Assembly (NCBI GenBank): GCA_027579435.1
Contig: JANBPK010001576.1
Location: forward strand, 1-28,262
Source: Candolleomyces eurysporus
Lineage: Eukaryota; Basidiomycota; Agaricomycetes; Agaricales; Psathyrellaceae
DNA: 28,262 nucleotides
Reading direction: 5' to 3'
The notes beneath the pieces were generated by a model that saw only the letters and a list, made by a program, of their open reading frames with translations, was not told the origin of the DNA and did no database searches. The translations under genes and the position numbers were made by a program. Below are positions 1-9,508 of the stretch, piece after piece (position 1 is the stretch's first letter; every line of letters starts with the position of its first letter).

Positions 1-1292
1 GTCATTCCTCGTCTTTGACGACGAGTGTACCCGACTCTACTGTCTTCCGACAATTGGAGACGTTTTCACTGTTCTAAACGACTGTATCGCTGGTATGTGC
101 TAAACTCTTCCTTATCGAGCCCCTGTTGTTTGATTGACTCCTGTTTACAGCTCTTCGCCTCATGNTTTTGTGCGGGTTGGGTCCATCGTGACATTAGCTG
201 CAACAATATAATGGCTGTCCGAGACCCAGAGACCCAGCAATGGAAGCTCAAACTTGCTGATCTTGAGTATGGCAAGAAGTTTGGGCTTAATACATGCACC
301 TCTGATCCTACAACAGTGCGTGCCCTCGGTTGTTACCATCAGCCTTTGCACTAACTTTCTATTAGGGCACACCTTTCTTCATGCCTTGCGAAATTCTCCG
401 CCGCAGATATTTCGGTCTTAAAAAGGAGGTACAAGCTATCACGAGAGTCTCGCGCCGCAAAGCCAACCAAGCCAAAGATAGTCATCGGGTTGAACCCACG
501 TATCCCCTCATCCATAACTTCTTGCACGATCTCGAGGCTAGCTGGTGGATTACCCTATGGATCATCACAAGTCGACTCGGTCACAAACTGTCGGAAACAT
601 ATGCCATCCCGATTTTCTACAACACCTCTACCTTGGAACTATCAGAGCCAAGGTTGGCTGCGTTCGAGGAGGAGATCGATAAAAAGCTTTACGGCTGTCT
701 TTTAGAGCTGCTTAAAGGCGTTGTGGGAGAGTTTGAGCGAATTCGACTCCACCTAGCCCAAACAGCCGAGGACCTGGGCAAGGCGAAGGCGTGGAGTATG
801 AAGAAAGGGTGCCAATTATACTCTGAACTTCATGCTAATTTTGCTGCTGCGTTCGCTGAATTCGCGAATCCTGAGGCGAAATGGGCTTCTGTCCGGCTGA
901 ATATACCGACTTCATCGTCTCCTCGGCCTATGGACGCTACCGTCATTGAAGACCTTAACGAACTGTGTGTGGCTCCGTGTTCTGAAGAGTCGCTTCCTAC
1001 TCAAGTAGAACCAAGAGACCCTGACGAGGAAGTGCGGGCGCTTGCGGATACGCCTCCTCCTGCATCCTTACCGTCGTCCAACACCTTAAAACGCTCGTAT
1101 CATGATATCGAGCAGGGTGACGCCGATGATGAAGATGGAGGAAGGTTCAGCGATTCGAAGCGAGTCAAGTCGAATGACGGAGGGAAAATCCCTGCTTCGG
1201 GTCCGTCTGGGGCCTCGACTAGCGCAGGTTGCGGGGTTCGGGGTACCCTCAGGCAGAATGCTACAAGTTATCGTAGCCACAGCCGCAAATGA
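1..1292 (+). CDS. FunK1-type fungal protein kinase, 3' part (5' end outside the window)
   Basis: Predicted Ser/Thr-type kinase of the FunK1 family expanded in basidiomycetes. Exons as read: 1-92 (frame from base 2), 151-315, 366-1292. Introns 93-150 (GTATGT..ACAG) and 316-365 (GTGCGT..TTAG, with a CTAAC branch site). Seen: catalytic loop GWVHRDISCNNI (HRD and the Asn), LADLEYG in place of DFG, and the GTPFFMPCEI activation segment restored exactly by the second splice. HNFLHDLEASWWITLWI is typical of the family's C-lobe. The tail is acidic and Ser/Pro-rich, with short basic clusters (KRSYHDI, KRVK) that could be a nuclear signal. The N at base 165 puts exon 2 out of frame; without it the reading is RLMFCAGWVHRD. 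The N-lobe (glycine loop, lysine) lies beyond the window. Substrate unknown. Confidence 0.85.
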
Positions 1293-1491
1293 TGTGATTT
1301 TCTCCTTTTGCCTCTTTTTGCTTCTATTGCTTTGGGGTGAAGTGTAATAGTAGCCCCATGTCTTATCCTACGTTCGCTGTCTTCATTAGTTCTTTCTATT
1401 ACCTCGCGACTTTTCGTAGTGCAGTTTGTCCGTATCCGAACTATATATATAAAACCCTTCGATGATACATGTTGACTACCGAATATCGAGC

Positions 1492-2012
1492 TCAACCTGA
1501 GTGCTGAGATCCAGGAACCGGTACCACACTGACGGCGGTGGTTGCGACGAAGCGCCATTGTCTATGCTTGGACCTTCGCAACCTCAAACCACAAGGTGCG
1601 ATACTAGGTTTACCAGAACCGGAATACAACAGGAGTTGCTCCAATTTGGCTTTGAGCTCGTTTATAGACATGTTATCGTAGGGACTGCTGGAAGTGACGA
1701 TCTCAAGAGTGGGAATTGATTCAAGTTGCATGTCGTCTAGAAACTGTATAAGGTAGGGCTCCTCCGTGAGACGTTGATCTATTGCGTCGTGGACCGAAGG
1801 TACAGGCATTGAAGATGTTGTTGGGAGGTACTGGGCGTCGAAATTGCGGATCGTGTTCTTTGTTTCGTCGCAATCAGCAAAGTTATTCGAGTAGACAGCT
1901 ATTGACGGATCCACATTGGTTGAAGTTGGGAAAATGAGGTAGGACAATCGGAGCCAGGCAGTGGAGGGAGATTTTCGTCAATGAAGAGTCCATTGTACGC
2001 CTTTATACAAGG
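1492..2012 (-). pseudogene. Possible small gene or remnant, unidentified, frame interrupted
   Basis: An open frame runs on the minus strand from 1947 to 1492 but has no ATG at its 5' end; the first in-frame Met begins MPVPSVHDAIDQRL. It is Ser/Pro-rich and ends with a short leucine-spaced helix (INELKAKLEQLLLY). Upstream, a TATAAA at about 2003-2008 (minus strand) and an ATG near 1993 open a different frame (MDSS..), and a one-base shift would link it to FIDENLPPLPG. This reads either as a decayed gene or as a missed splice. I do not recognise the family, and the frame could be chance. Confidence 0.25.
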
Positions 2013-2328
2013 ATGATCCTGCCGCTGCCATTGTCTGCGTTAACGTTGTTGTACATGAAAAGAGAGTGACCACTGTTGGACAACGACAATCGTCCTCAAT
2101 GTTTAGTGTCACTGGAGGTTCAGGAATCTAGAAAGGGTGAAAGGTCAGAGCAGCAGTTGCGTCAAAGCACGACGNTTTTTAGACCATTTTCCATTACTTA
2201 CCAGATTGTTAATGGGCGCCAGGCGCTCAGTGGGTGGATAAGGCGCGAGCTCAAAGCCATTGTGAATGGCGTGGGAGCGAGCCTATGCATGCAGGCTTGA
2301 GGTGTCAAAGCCACCCTTGCCTCCCACC

Positions 2329-2339
2329 CATAAAAAAGG
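2329..2339 (+). promoter_or_regulatory. TATA-like element upstream of the 2439 gene
   Basis: CATAAAAAAGG lies about 100 bp before the ATG at 2439 and is followed by pyrimidine/CA-rich sequence (CACTCAGCATACAAC) typical of fungal transcription starts. This is composition only; the start site is inferred. Confidence 0.3.
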
Positions 2340-2438
2340 GCAGGAGAGCTCGGGGGTCGACATACTTTCCTCGTCACTCAGCATACAACAGCTCCATACA
2401 GAATCGTATCCACAACCCAAAGAGCTTCAAAACAAGCG

Positions 2439-2783
2439 ATGGACTCTGCGTCGATCAATGTCTCCTCGGCTAATGCCAGCAACAACAAAAGTCAGCCTTC
2501 CACCGGAGGCTCCATCCACGAACCGTCAAATGGTAACGAAGGTAGCATTGCTGTGCCTCTCGAAGAACTCAAGACCAATATGGAGGAATTCATTGAAAGG
2601 CTCAGGATCACCGACACCACTGGCCCCGAATGGGACCACATGAGGACCTGTTTTGAGGGTATCTCAGCCGAATTGGGTCTAAAGGCCGTCGAAGCGGCTC
2701 AATTCGACGAGTTTCTAGCTTTATACGAAGGAACCGACTCGGAAGTGCAGGGTCAGAGTGTTGTGACCGCTGCCTCCGAGTGA
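2439..2783 (+). CDS. Small hypothetical protein, 114 aa, single exon
   Basis: Complete intronless frame from the first ATG after the TATA-like element to TGA. Residues 1-35 are low-complexity Ser/Asn/Gly-rich (MDSASINVSSANASNNKS..). Residues 38-95 look helical and amphipathic (LEELKTNMEEFIERLRI, AAQFDEFLALYEG), and the tail is acidic. No signal peptide or membrane segment is seen. The ordered N-disordered/C-helical composition argues for real coding, but I do not recognise the family. The gene lies between the FunK1 fragment and duplication block A, and nothing in the context suggests a partner. Confidence 0.5.
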   Translation: MDSASINVSSANASNNKSQPSTGGSIHEPSNGNEGSIAVPLEELKTNMEEFIERLRITDTTGPEWDHMRTCFEGISAELGLKAVEAAQFDEFLALYEGTDSEVQGQSVVTAASE

Positions 2784-3589
2784 GCACCGAGACTCTGTGG
2801 GCGCGGCGCCCTATATGATGATCATCAACTTGCAGGCGGAGATTCCGCTACGCCTTGACGGTATGATCTGTGTTCCGTATATTCTTTTCAATCGTTCTTC
2901 TCTTCTATAACTTTAATTGATGCTAGTCATTGTAGTACCAGAGCATCTCAATGGCAACTGTGAATGTTTGATCTATCTTCTTAAGCTTGTGAGCGACGTG
3001 ATTTATCAAACGTAGAGTGAGGACTTGGAGTAAGGGGTGACCAGTCTCACTGATTTGTCTTGAGGAGCGAATTGAAAAGGCGCGTTATTCAATCATACAT
3101 CTTCAAAATAGGATACAGAGAGAACTATGTGTGGGAGAATCATTGATATTGAGCCCTTGAGTCGACCAGCGTAGCAACCACCGCTGCAAGTAAAACATGC
3201 ATGGGTGGCAGCGTCAACGAGAATATTGAACCTTGACGAGTCGGATGCAGAAAAGAACTAGCTGGGGCAGCCTCTAATTGGTGCATCGACAGTCAGTAGA
3301 AACATGGGAGAAGGTGAGTCGAGGAATATGCATCAAGAAAGAGTCGTAGGAGAAGAGGCGAAGCGAAAGTTCAAAAAGCGTCGTTTCGAGTGCTTTGTTG
3401 TCTGGCGCGTGTTTAAAATAAAAGTCGATGGCCTCCGCTCTCATCCGAGCCTCGCTCCTAGGTTCTCGATACAGTACCATGACCATTCACATATCGTCAA
3501 TGACGGATAAACGTATGTCTTCTTGGTCTCCATGACCGCGTCAAACCCTAATGTTAACAACGACTACGAGGTCAGCAGCAGCCTACGCA
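2784..3589. other. Intergenic, no gene supported
   Basis: Only short frames, including a 70-codon minus-strand frame at 3274-3486 that starts with a true ATG but has no splice partners or recognisable motif. Probably spacer. Confidence 0.4.
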
Positions 3590-4107
3590 GCCGCAGCAGG
3601 CATCCCACTCGTTAAATCACGCAGCTTGCGCATACCCCCTCGGGGAAGGGAAGAAACTCAATAACGTCTTTTCGAAGTGGTTTGATATATCACTGGGTCA
3701 GCGAATGCCCTCCCATGAACTCTTCGCATGCTGAGCTCGGAGTCGACCGCAACTTGGCATGGGAAACAACGCGACGGAGCATCCTAGATCACACGGACTC
3801 AGGAGCCTGTATCTATCCGGTATGCTGTTGTTCCCGTTGCGCGCTCTGATGCATCCTTTTGTATTATCCTTATTTCTGGAGTGTCAAGGCTATCACATTT
3901 AGTATTCAAAACCAGATGGACGACGTTCATTTGACCAAAATTCGGCTGCTCGAAAGCTATTTCAGTGCCTGTTGGGGGTGTCCGCTCAGCCCTCTGGACC
4001 TGTCAACGGGGCAATATTCAGCGATTATTACTGCACACAATCTACTCCTACAAGGGGGTGATAGATTTAAATGGCAAATGGTTGAGTATCGGGCTGTACG
4101 CAAACTT
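3590..4107. repeat. Copy A of the NACHT gene's downstream flank
   Basis: Diverged repeat of sequence at 8740-8890 and 10040-10449. Matching stretches include GCTGAGCTCG..GTCGACC.CAACTTGGCAT (about 3730 and 8848), the ATCCGG..CCGTTGCGC..TC.GAT.CATC run (about 3815 and 10090) and TTATTTCTGGAGT (about 3869 and 10147). In block B the first two lie about 1.1 kb further apart than in A, so B gained or A lost sequence between them. It follows the NACHT stop codon, so part of it may be 3' UTR. Confidence 0.6.
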
Positions 4108-6813
4108 TTACACTCTCCGGAGTCCTAGTGATATGAAGGCCGAGAATACGGACAACACCTGAGCCTGCAGGATCGGTTCCGGCCTCCGCATGGGCAGCTA
4201 TCCATTTAAATAACTGATAGACTCTTTAAGCTTACCAAAATGTTATTATAACCGAACTTAAACTTACCTGATACGCATCCATGACTGTCCAATTGCCAGT
4301 CGACTATGGGGGTAGGGTTGAAAGGGTCACACAACGATCCAATCCAAGGACGCAGTAGCACATACCCGATTCATCCAGATTGCATCGACATTCGGATTAT
4401 ACGAATCCTCCGAGCGATGGGTGAGACCCTGCATTGTATCGATGGCTCTGAGTGAGATATGGTGTGCAAGGGAGTGGGAATGCAAAAGTACGGTTACCTT
4501 CGTTCTTGCTGCTTCTACGCGCTGCACATTGCGTTGCAGGGCCATAACGTGCTCTTGGTGTATCTCTAGTGGGCCCNAAAAAACTGGTCCTCACCGAACC
4601 GAAAATCATACACTGATAGAATGGATATAGCAGCAATATGTCTCGTGCATGATCACATTCCAAGGCCAAGGCCAAAGATTCAATGCATTTGATGAGGGCG
4701 AGCAAAGTCTGCTGGGGTCCGTGGTCGGAATCTTGGAATATCCAGAGGAAAAGTCGTATGAATGAGGAGAGGTGTTGATATGGCGAGGTCCAGCACGGGA
4801 GGTGGCTGATCTGGTCAAGCTTAACACCAATACTTGGTTCTGAGGTTGTTTCCAGACCTTTCGTCCAGTGCCACTCGGATCGAGAGCGCCACAGGGCGAC
4901 ACGTGTGGGTGGCGATCGCGGGGTATCGCTGAACACTGCCTCAAGATCAAGGCTGTAGAAAGCGTTGGATAACTTGAGGTGATACGAAGGCGATACGAAG
5001 AAACGCCCTGATCGACTTTCGGTCGTAAGGAATTGGTGGACAGATGGATGACACATGGTGATGGGTACATTGCTGTCCTCTGGGATGATGATAATTGGTT
5101 GCAGATTGACAAGGACCCGAACGACTTCGAAAGTTTCAATGCCAAGCAGTTCGCTGGTCTCAGCGACTGAAAGCGAGTCAGTGAGTAGTGCGATGGTTGA
5201 AATAATGTCGGGGAAATGAAGGTCATTCTCTGATTTCGCGAGAATGCGAGCATAAAACGCATCGAGTGTTTGAGGAAAACGGGGGGATGGTCCTTGTGCA
5301 GTTGTCGGTAGGCGGGTCAACTGCTCAATATGCTCTGCAAAGTAATTGATGGCATACAAAGCAGCAACAGTATCAGGTGGCCACCTATAGACGGTGAAAC
5401 AGCGATACAACAAATAAAGATGATAGGAAGGAGGGGCAAAGAAACATCCAGAACGACTTTCCGTCGTGAGGAAGTCGCGGAGGGATGTGTGGCACATTGT
5501 AATAGGGAGGTCATCGGTGCCCGGAATATGGATGATTGCTTGTAAATTGACTAGGACCCGAACAACTTCGAAAGACTTGATCCCAAGAAGTTCTGCGATT
5601 CCGATGATTGGAAGTGGTTCGAAGAGTAATGCAAGAGTTGATATAACATCGAAAAAATAGGGGAGGTGCTGGGAACGAGAGAGCGTTTTGGCATAGAGGG
5701 TATCGAGGCCTGGGTTCATGTTGAGGGTGTGGGGGAGACGGTCCATCGGTGTTGATTGATCGTCGGTGGGGTCCATGATATACTTGAAGAGCGCAGACGC
5801 GAAGATGAACGAGCCCCCAATGTGGTCGACCAACTGGGCCTTGTCCTTCTTCGTTGGCCAATCTCCGTGATCGCGAATGTAGGCTTTGACAACGTAATTT
5901 CGTTGTTTCTCGGCTTCAAAGCAAGTACGCATAAATGTGTCGATGTCGTCGCGTGAACAATGGTTAACGAGGTTCTCGAGACGGACCTGATCTTTCTCTA
6001 GGTGGCCTTGAATGTGTTGCTCGACTCGACTGGTGATGAAGAATCGGAGCGGGACGAGAGGGTTCTTCTTGAAGAAGTCAAGCATGTCGTCAATGAAGGC
6101 TTCCACATCTTTACGGTCCTCGCATTCGTCAAGCCCGTCGATAACAATAAGGAAAGGTCCTTTCAGAAGGGACGTCTTGAGGAGCCGGACCCGCTTGGCG
6201 GCGGCTTTGAATGGCTCGTACACCAACCGACGAAGCTGGGCTACCAGGCTTGATCCTAGGAGACCCCCCTCCATGACCGCCTTCTTGATGAATGGCGCCG
6301 CTTCAGGAATCGCAGTCGCCAGCTGGAAAGCCAAAGTTGTCGCGAACCTCCTCATTCTGCTTCTATCGCCGGTGTTTTGAAAGAAGAAAAAACTCCCCAC
6401 CAATCGGTTTCTCCGTTCGAATTTGAGTGCAATTGCCAGAGCGATAGCCGATTTCCCACATCCCACATAGCCGTGGAGCCAGAGGACGTGGGTGTTCCGC
6501 CGCAGTGAGCTATCCGCCCAGGCCACGATCGTGCGTATTACATCTATTCGTGTATCAGGAAAACATGCCGAGTTTGGCGGAGATTTCTCTCGATCTCGAG
6601 TGTGAGATGCATCGAGAATCGGCTGGAGGAGCTGAATGAGGGCTGCAAGGCAACTCATGAGCTAAAGGAGCATAGCCATGGCCCACAGAATCACATACTT
6701 GCTTGGTCGTTGGAAATATAGTTTCCGTTGACGAAGGTGCTCTTCAGCTCGCCAATCAGGATACTGTGAGCATTCGGGAGGATTTCAACATGTCCAAGAG
6801 GGCTCTTAGCCAT
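4108..6813 (-). CDS. NACHT-domain STAND NTPase, paralogue A (about 827 aa)
   Basis: Predicted NLR-like signalling NTPase. Proposed exons (minus): 6813-6699, 6642-4366, 4303-4268, 4164-4108. The ATG at 6658 sits in intron 1, directly before its acceptor (TTGCCTTGCAG). Exon 1 (38 aa) carries NAH..IG..VNGNY, a short N-terminal motif seen before NACHT in agarics. Then: Walker A GYVGCGKS (residues ~96-103), Walker B FLIVIDGLDEC (~202-212), FFITSR sensor (~238-243), GGSFIFASAL (~314), then a winged-helix-like segment present twice (~351-449 and ~497-596). No WD40, ankyrin or TPR repeats are seen. The N at 4577 breaks the frame; without it the frame agrees with copy B (LEIHQE..VQRV.AA). With N removed, exons 1+2 are 797 whole codons. 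The last two exons are weaker: unspliced, the frame stops at 4327. Confidence 0.85.
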
Positions 6814-7101
6814 CTGAGAAGGTATGAGGGGGCGTGGATGGCTGTTTACGAGGACGAGGGAAGAAAAGGGGCGAAAGGAGGCAGTGTGAACCCCGCGTAG
6901 TCAATACGAAGGTGTCACTAAAAAGGAAGCAACACGCCTGACAGAGAAGCGCCTGTGACCTCTGGCCCATCTGTCGCAGGTTCTCTATCCCACGATCGGC
7001 AACTCCAGCGAGATAAGGGAGGCGACAAGGATGAGTCCCGAGGTTTTAGTAGTTCTCAAATAATACGCTGTGCCTGCCAATTCTGCATGAGATATAAATT
7101 G
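6814..7101. other. NACHT A upstream region, conserved with block B
   Basis: Immediately 5' of NACHT A and alignable with 13252-13368 upstream of NACHT B (shared GTGTGAACCC/ATGAACAC, GTCAA.ACGA and AGGAAG tracts). It continues to a match between about 6990-7050 and 14005-14075 (AGCGAGATAA). Likely 5' UTR and promoter of a duplicated gene. No clear TATA box was fixed. Confidence 0.4.
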
Positions 7102-7327
7102 ACCATCGTTAAAGAACCGAGAGACGTCCGACGGGACCGGAGAGCTTCTGTTCAAAAGAATACCCGTACAAGTACTCGTTGACGGAAAGCCCGAACGTTA
7201 TCTCGCACAACGCAATGCCATACGTTTTCGTTTTTCGACACATACCAGAAGCAAGTTGAAGCTACCGACGAGGAGCAGAGACGAGCAAGAACCGGAAGAG
7301 GCGGAGAAACAAACAGTACTGTCATAG
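7102..7327 (+). pseudogene. Remnant of an unidentified duplicated gene, segment Y of block A
   Basis: Open frame with coding-like composition and no ATG at its start (a TGA lies just before it): ETSDGTGELLFKRIPVQVL, then DGKPERYLAQRNAIRFRFS and an acidic tail to TAG. The paralogous stretch at about 14585-14690 reads ERLRDAVETEELFFKEILAQ then stops, and shares CAATGCCAT and the CATACC(A/T)GAAG that follow. Similarity at the protein level with broken frames in both suggests a decayed gene. Family not recognised. Confidence 0.35.
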
Positions 7328-7647
7328 GTAAGAGCAGTCATCGCTAAAGGGAGACAATTGCGAGCAAGGCAGAGAATACCCAAATTCGCGGGACAATGAT
7401 AGGTGATGGGCGATTTCGAGACGACCTTAAGACCAAACGTGGGGGATTGATTCTTTTCCATAAACGGGGAACTCTTTTGTTAAAATAACGGTTCAGAGCG
7501 GGACGATGAGCATAGGTAATACATTTTTATTTTTGGGTTCCACTTCCCGTTTCACGTTGATTTAGCCAGCCCTGAAGGGGGTTTGATGAAGCCGCTACCC
7601 GCAATCCCAAAAGCCAAAACCATTGTTGAACATCCGTCCGCGCAGCC

Positions 7648-8145
7648 ATGTCCTCGAACCAACATCTCAGATCAGTTGCAGAGTCAGCGGCCGAGGAACA
7701 CCGTAAGGAATCGCTGCAGCGCAACACACCAAGCTGGAACAATGGGATTTTTGCACAGTCCATAGAGACACCACGAACGGAGGCCATCTTCGATTCAATG
7801 GTGCAACGATCCAATACTTCGCTTGGGTGGACGAGTCTGAAACAGCGACGCAGCGATGGCTTGAAGTAGAGAAACAGAGGGCGGGAAGCAAACGGATCCG
7901 AGAGGCGTCTGAAGATCGAGACGGAAGGATTCAGGAGCCAGTCACTCTCAATACTGTTTTAGACCAATTGGAAATCTGACGGAGTGACTTGTGAACGGAA
8001 TGTTGAGAAAGGACAAGCAGCAGCAGAGAGTCGCAAAAAGAGGGGTCCGAAGCAAGGCGACTCAGGAAGGAATTCAAGAATCATTCGACATTTTCGATGT
8101 GCTTTGTTTGTTGGTCCAATCGTTTGCTTCTGTTTGAACCCGTAG
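7648..8145 (+). pseudogene. Remnant of an unidentified duplicated gene, segment with CERN..AAAES
   Basis: ATG at 7648 opens MSSNQHLRSVAESAAEEHRKES. A one-base shift near 7705 leads into a 90-codon open frame (7707-7979) with protein-like sequence (LEQWDFCTVHRD, FNGATIQYFAWVDE, then a charged helix). A further frame (7990-8145) reads CERNVEKGQAAAESRKKR, which matches CERNAEERQARSAAAES at about 15040 in block B. No intron of normal size joins these frames, so this is best read as a frameshifted remnant. The 3' piece is the best conserved. Function unknown. Confidence 0.35.
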
Positions 8146-8207
8146 CCGATATTCTCCGCCATTGAAATCCTTGACGGTGACCAGGCTTCGTACGCATACT
8201 CTCCCGG

Positions 8208-8460
8208 ATGACCATTCTGTTTCTAGGATCTCAGCATCACAAAGTTCGAACGCTCATATATATCATAAATGGCGCACGGAATGTACGTCTATCAAGCGTC
8301 CCTCTGCAGACAGATCTAAAATCTAACATGCCGATGCTCTTGGTTTTTGTTGTAGTTCGCCTACCCATTCGTCCTAGAACCCCACGTATCAACAGTCCAA
8401 TCCTCCCCGCGGTCCGCAATCGCAGCGCACACTGCCAAACGCGAAGACTATCGCTGGTAA
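8208..8460 (+). CDS. Short spliced frame, possible gene fragment (59 aa)
   Basis: Exon 8208-8282, intron 8283-8355 (GTACGT..TTGTTGTAG), exon 8356-8460. The join is in frame and gives INGARN|FAYPFVLEPHVS..KREDYRW, stopping at TAA. The splice signals are good and the joined composition is protein-like. A second acceptor-like TTTCTAG lies at about 8220-8226, so the piece may be an internal exon of a lost gene rather than a start. No family recognised. Confidence 0.25.
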
Positions 8461-8682
8461 CCCGCGCAAGAGAAGGAATGTCGAAAGAGAGAAGCTGACG
8501 CCCGGATCTCACCCGGGTTTGAACCTCAAGCCGTGTTGGTCCCTTCGCCCAAGTACTTCGAGAGCGTGGATAGCAGGTTAAGCCCCACAGGAGGGGCGGG
8601 AGGAAGCAGTGGAGGAGCAAGAGGGCATCAGGATCTCGTTCGGTGGTGGACGGTGTAGTAGAGGGCCTAGCTGCTTTGGACG
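8461..8682. other. Intergenic, nothing supported
   Basis: GC-rich, frames only in shadow. A tRNA B-box look-alike here was examined and rejected. Confidence 0.3.
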
Positions 8683-8922
8683 CTACGAAATCTCCGCCCT
8701 CACAAGCCTTTTCGCCGTTTGCTTCTGCCGCCCGTCAACCAGAGGCTTGAAAATTTCCCGTGACCAAGTCAAATTTTTGCTCTGGTTTCCTCTATCAAGC
8801 ATTTTCGGCATCACCCGTCGAGTCGGCGAATACGATTCCATGAAGCTGAGCTCGTCGACCACAACTTGGCATAACGGCACGACAGGAGACGTGCACACGT
8901 CCAGAAAGTTGCAGTAGGCCAT
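8683..8922 (-). CDS. Unidentified 79-aa frame overlapping the duplicated flank
   Basis: True ATG at 8922 to TAG at 8683. The first half is Cys/Val-rich (MAYCNFLDVCTSPVVPLCQ), the second half basic (RQKQTAKRLVRAEIS). An acceptor-like CTGCTAG lies 21-27 bases upstream of the ATG on the same strand, so this may be a last exon. The part around GTGGTCGACGAGCTCAGC is the piece repeated at about 3730 in block A, where the frame is not kept. This argues for a remnant rather than a working gene. Confidence 0.22.
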   Translation of the reverse strand: MAYCNFLDVCTSPVVPLCQVVVDELSFMESYSPTRRVMPKMLDRGNQSKNLTWSREIFKPLVDGRQKQTAKRLVRAEIS

Positions 8923-9139
8923 CCCGATAGCGCGGACCTAGCAGTCTGTCCAGAGATATTCAAACCATCGCTTTCAAGCACCACCAACAAGAGGAGGAGA
9001 TCGCCGTTCGGGGGTTTGGTTCCAACCCGAGAAGCTACCACGACCCATAGGATCCATGGTCATGTCTCGCCAACGACATCTTACCTTTCCTTCGAACTCA
9101 TCCACGTAAGCCTATCACTCTGGTTTAACAACGGGGAGC

Positions 9140-9508
9140 ATGAGATCGATATCGAGTGCGGCTGGTATGTTCAGGAATTCATTTTACTCGCGCGCCTACT
9201 GAATATACACTGTTGCAGTGGTGGCATGGGCCCTATGGCGTACCCTGGATTTCTTTGTCCCTGAAGGTCCCCGTCCAGCATCATTACCGAAAACTCCAGC
9301 CCCGGTCAATGCTGTTCCCAACATCGACTGCGTCACTCCGGACACACGTAAATTGAATCATACTCATCAAAAGCACACTCCATCGTCGTCTGCACACATT
9401 ACCTCTCAGCGCGAGTACGATAAACTCTTTCTGGCGATAGCTTCCTCTCTTCTGGAGTCCTCTGCTACCCTCATGCCGCTACCAAGCCACCACCGACATC
9501 ACTGTTGA
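9140..9508 (+). CDS. Possible small two-exon gene, hypothetical (104 aa)
   Basis: Exon 9140-9164, intron 9165-9218 (GTATGT..CTACTGAAT..TTGCAG, 54 nt), exon 9219-9508 ending TGA. The spliced product begins MRSISSAAVVAWALWRTLDF, a hydrophobic start that could be a weak signal or anchor segment. It continues Pro-rich (VPEGPRPASLPKTPAPVNA) and ends with a Ser/Leu helix and a His-rich tail. The phase match and normal intron size favour it; the 25-nt first exon weakens it. It lies in the stretch that block B has and block A lacks. Confidence 0.33.

Noticed and set aside
3274..3486. 70-codon minus-strand frame with true ATG
   Set aside because: No motif, no splice partner, and no conserved frame in the other block.
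8505..8530. GGTTCAAACCC on the minus strand, a match to a tRNA B box
   Set aside because: No five-base T-stem forms around it and no matching A box, anticodon arm or acceptor stem is found upstream.
8609..8917. 102-codon plus-strand frame opposite 8683-8922
   Set aside because: Low-information composition, and the minus-strand frame over the same bases is the more protein-like one.
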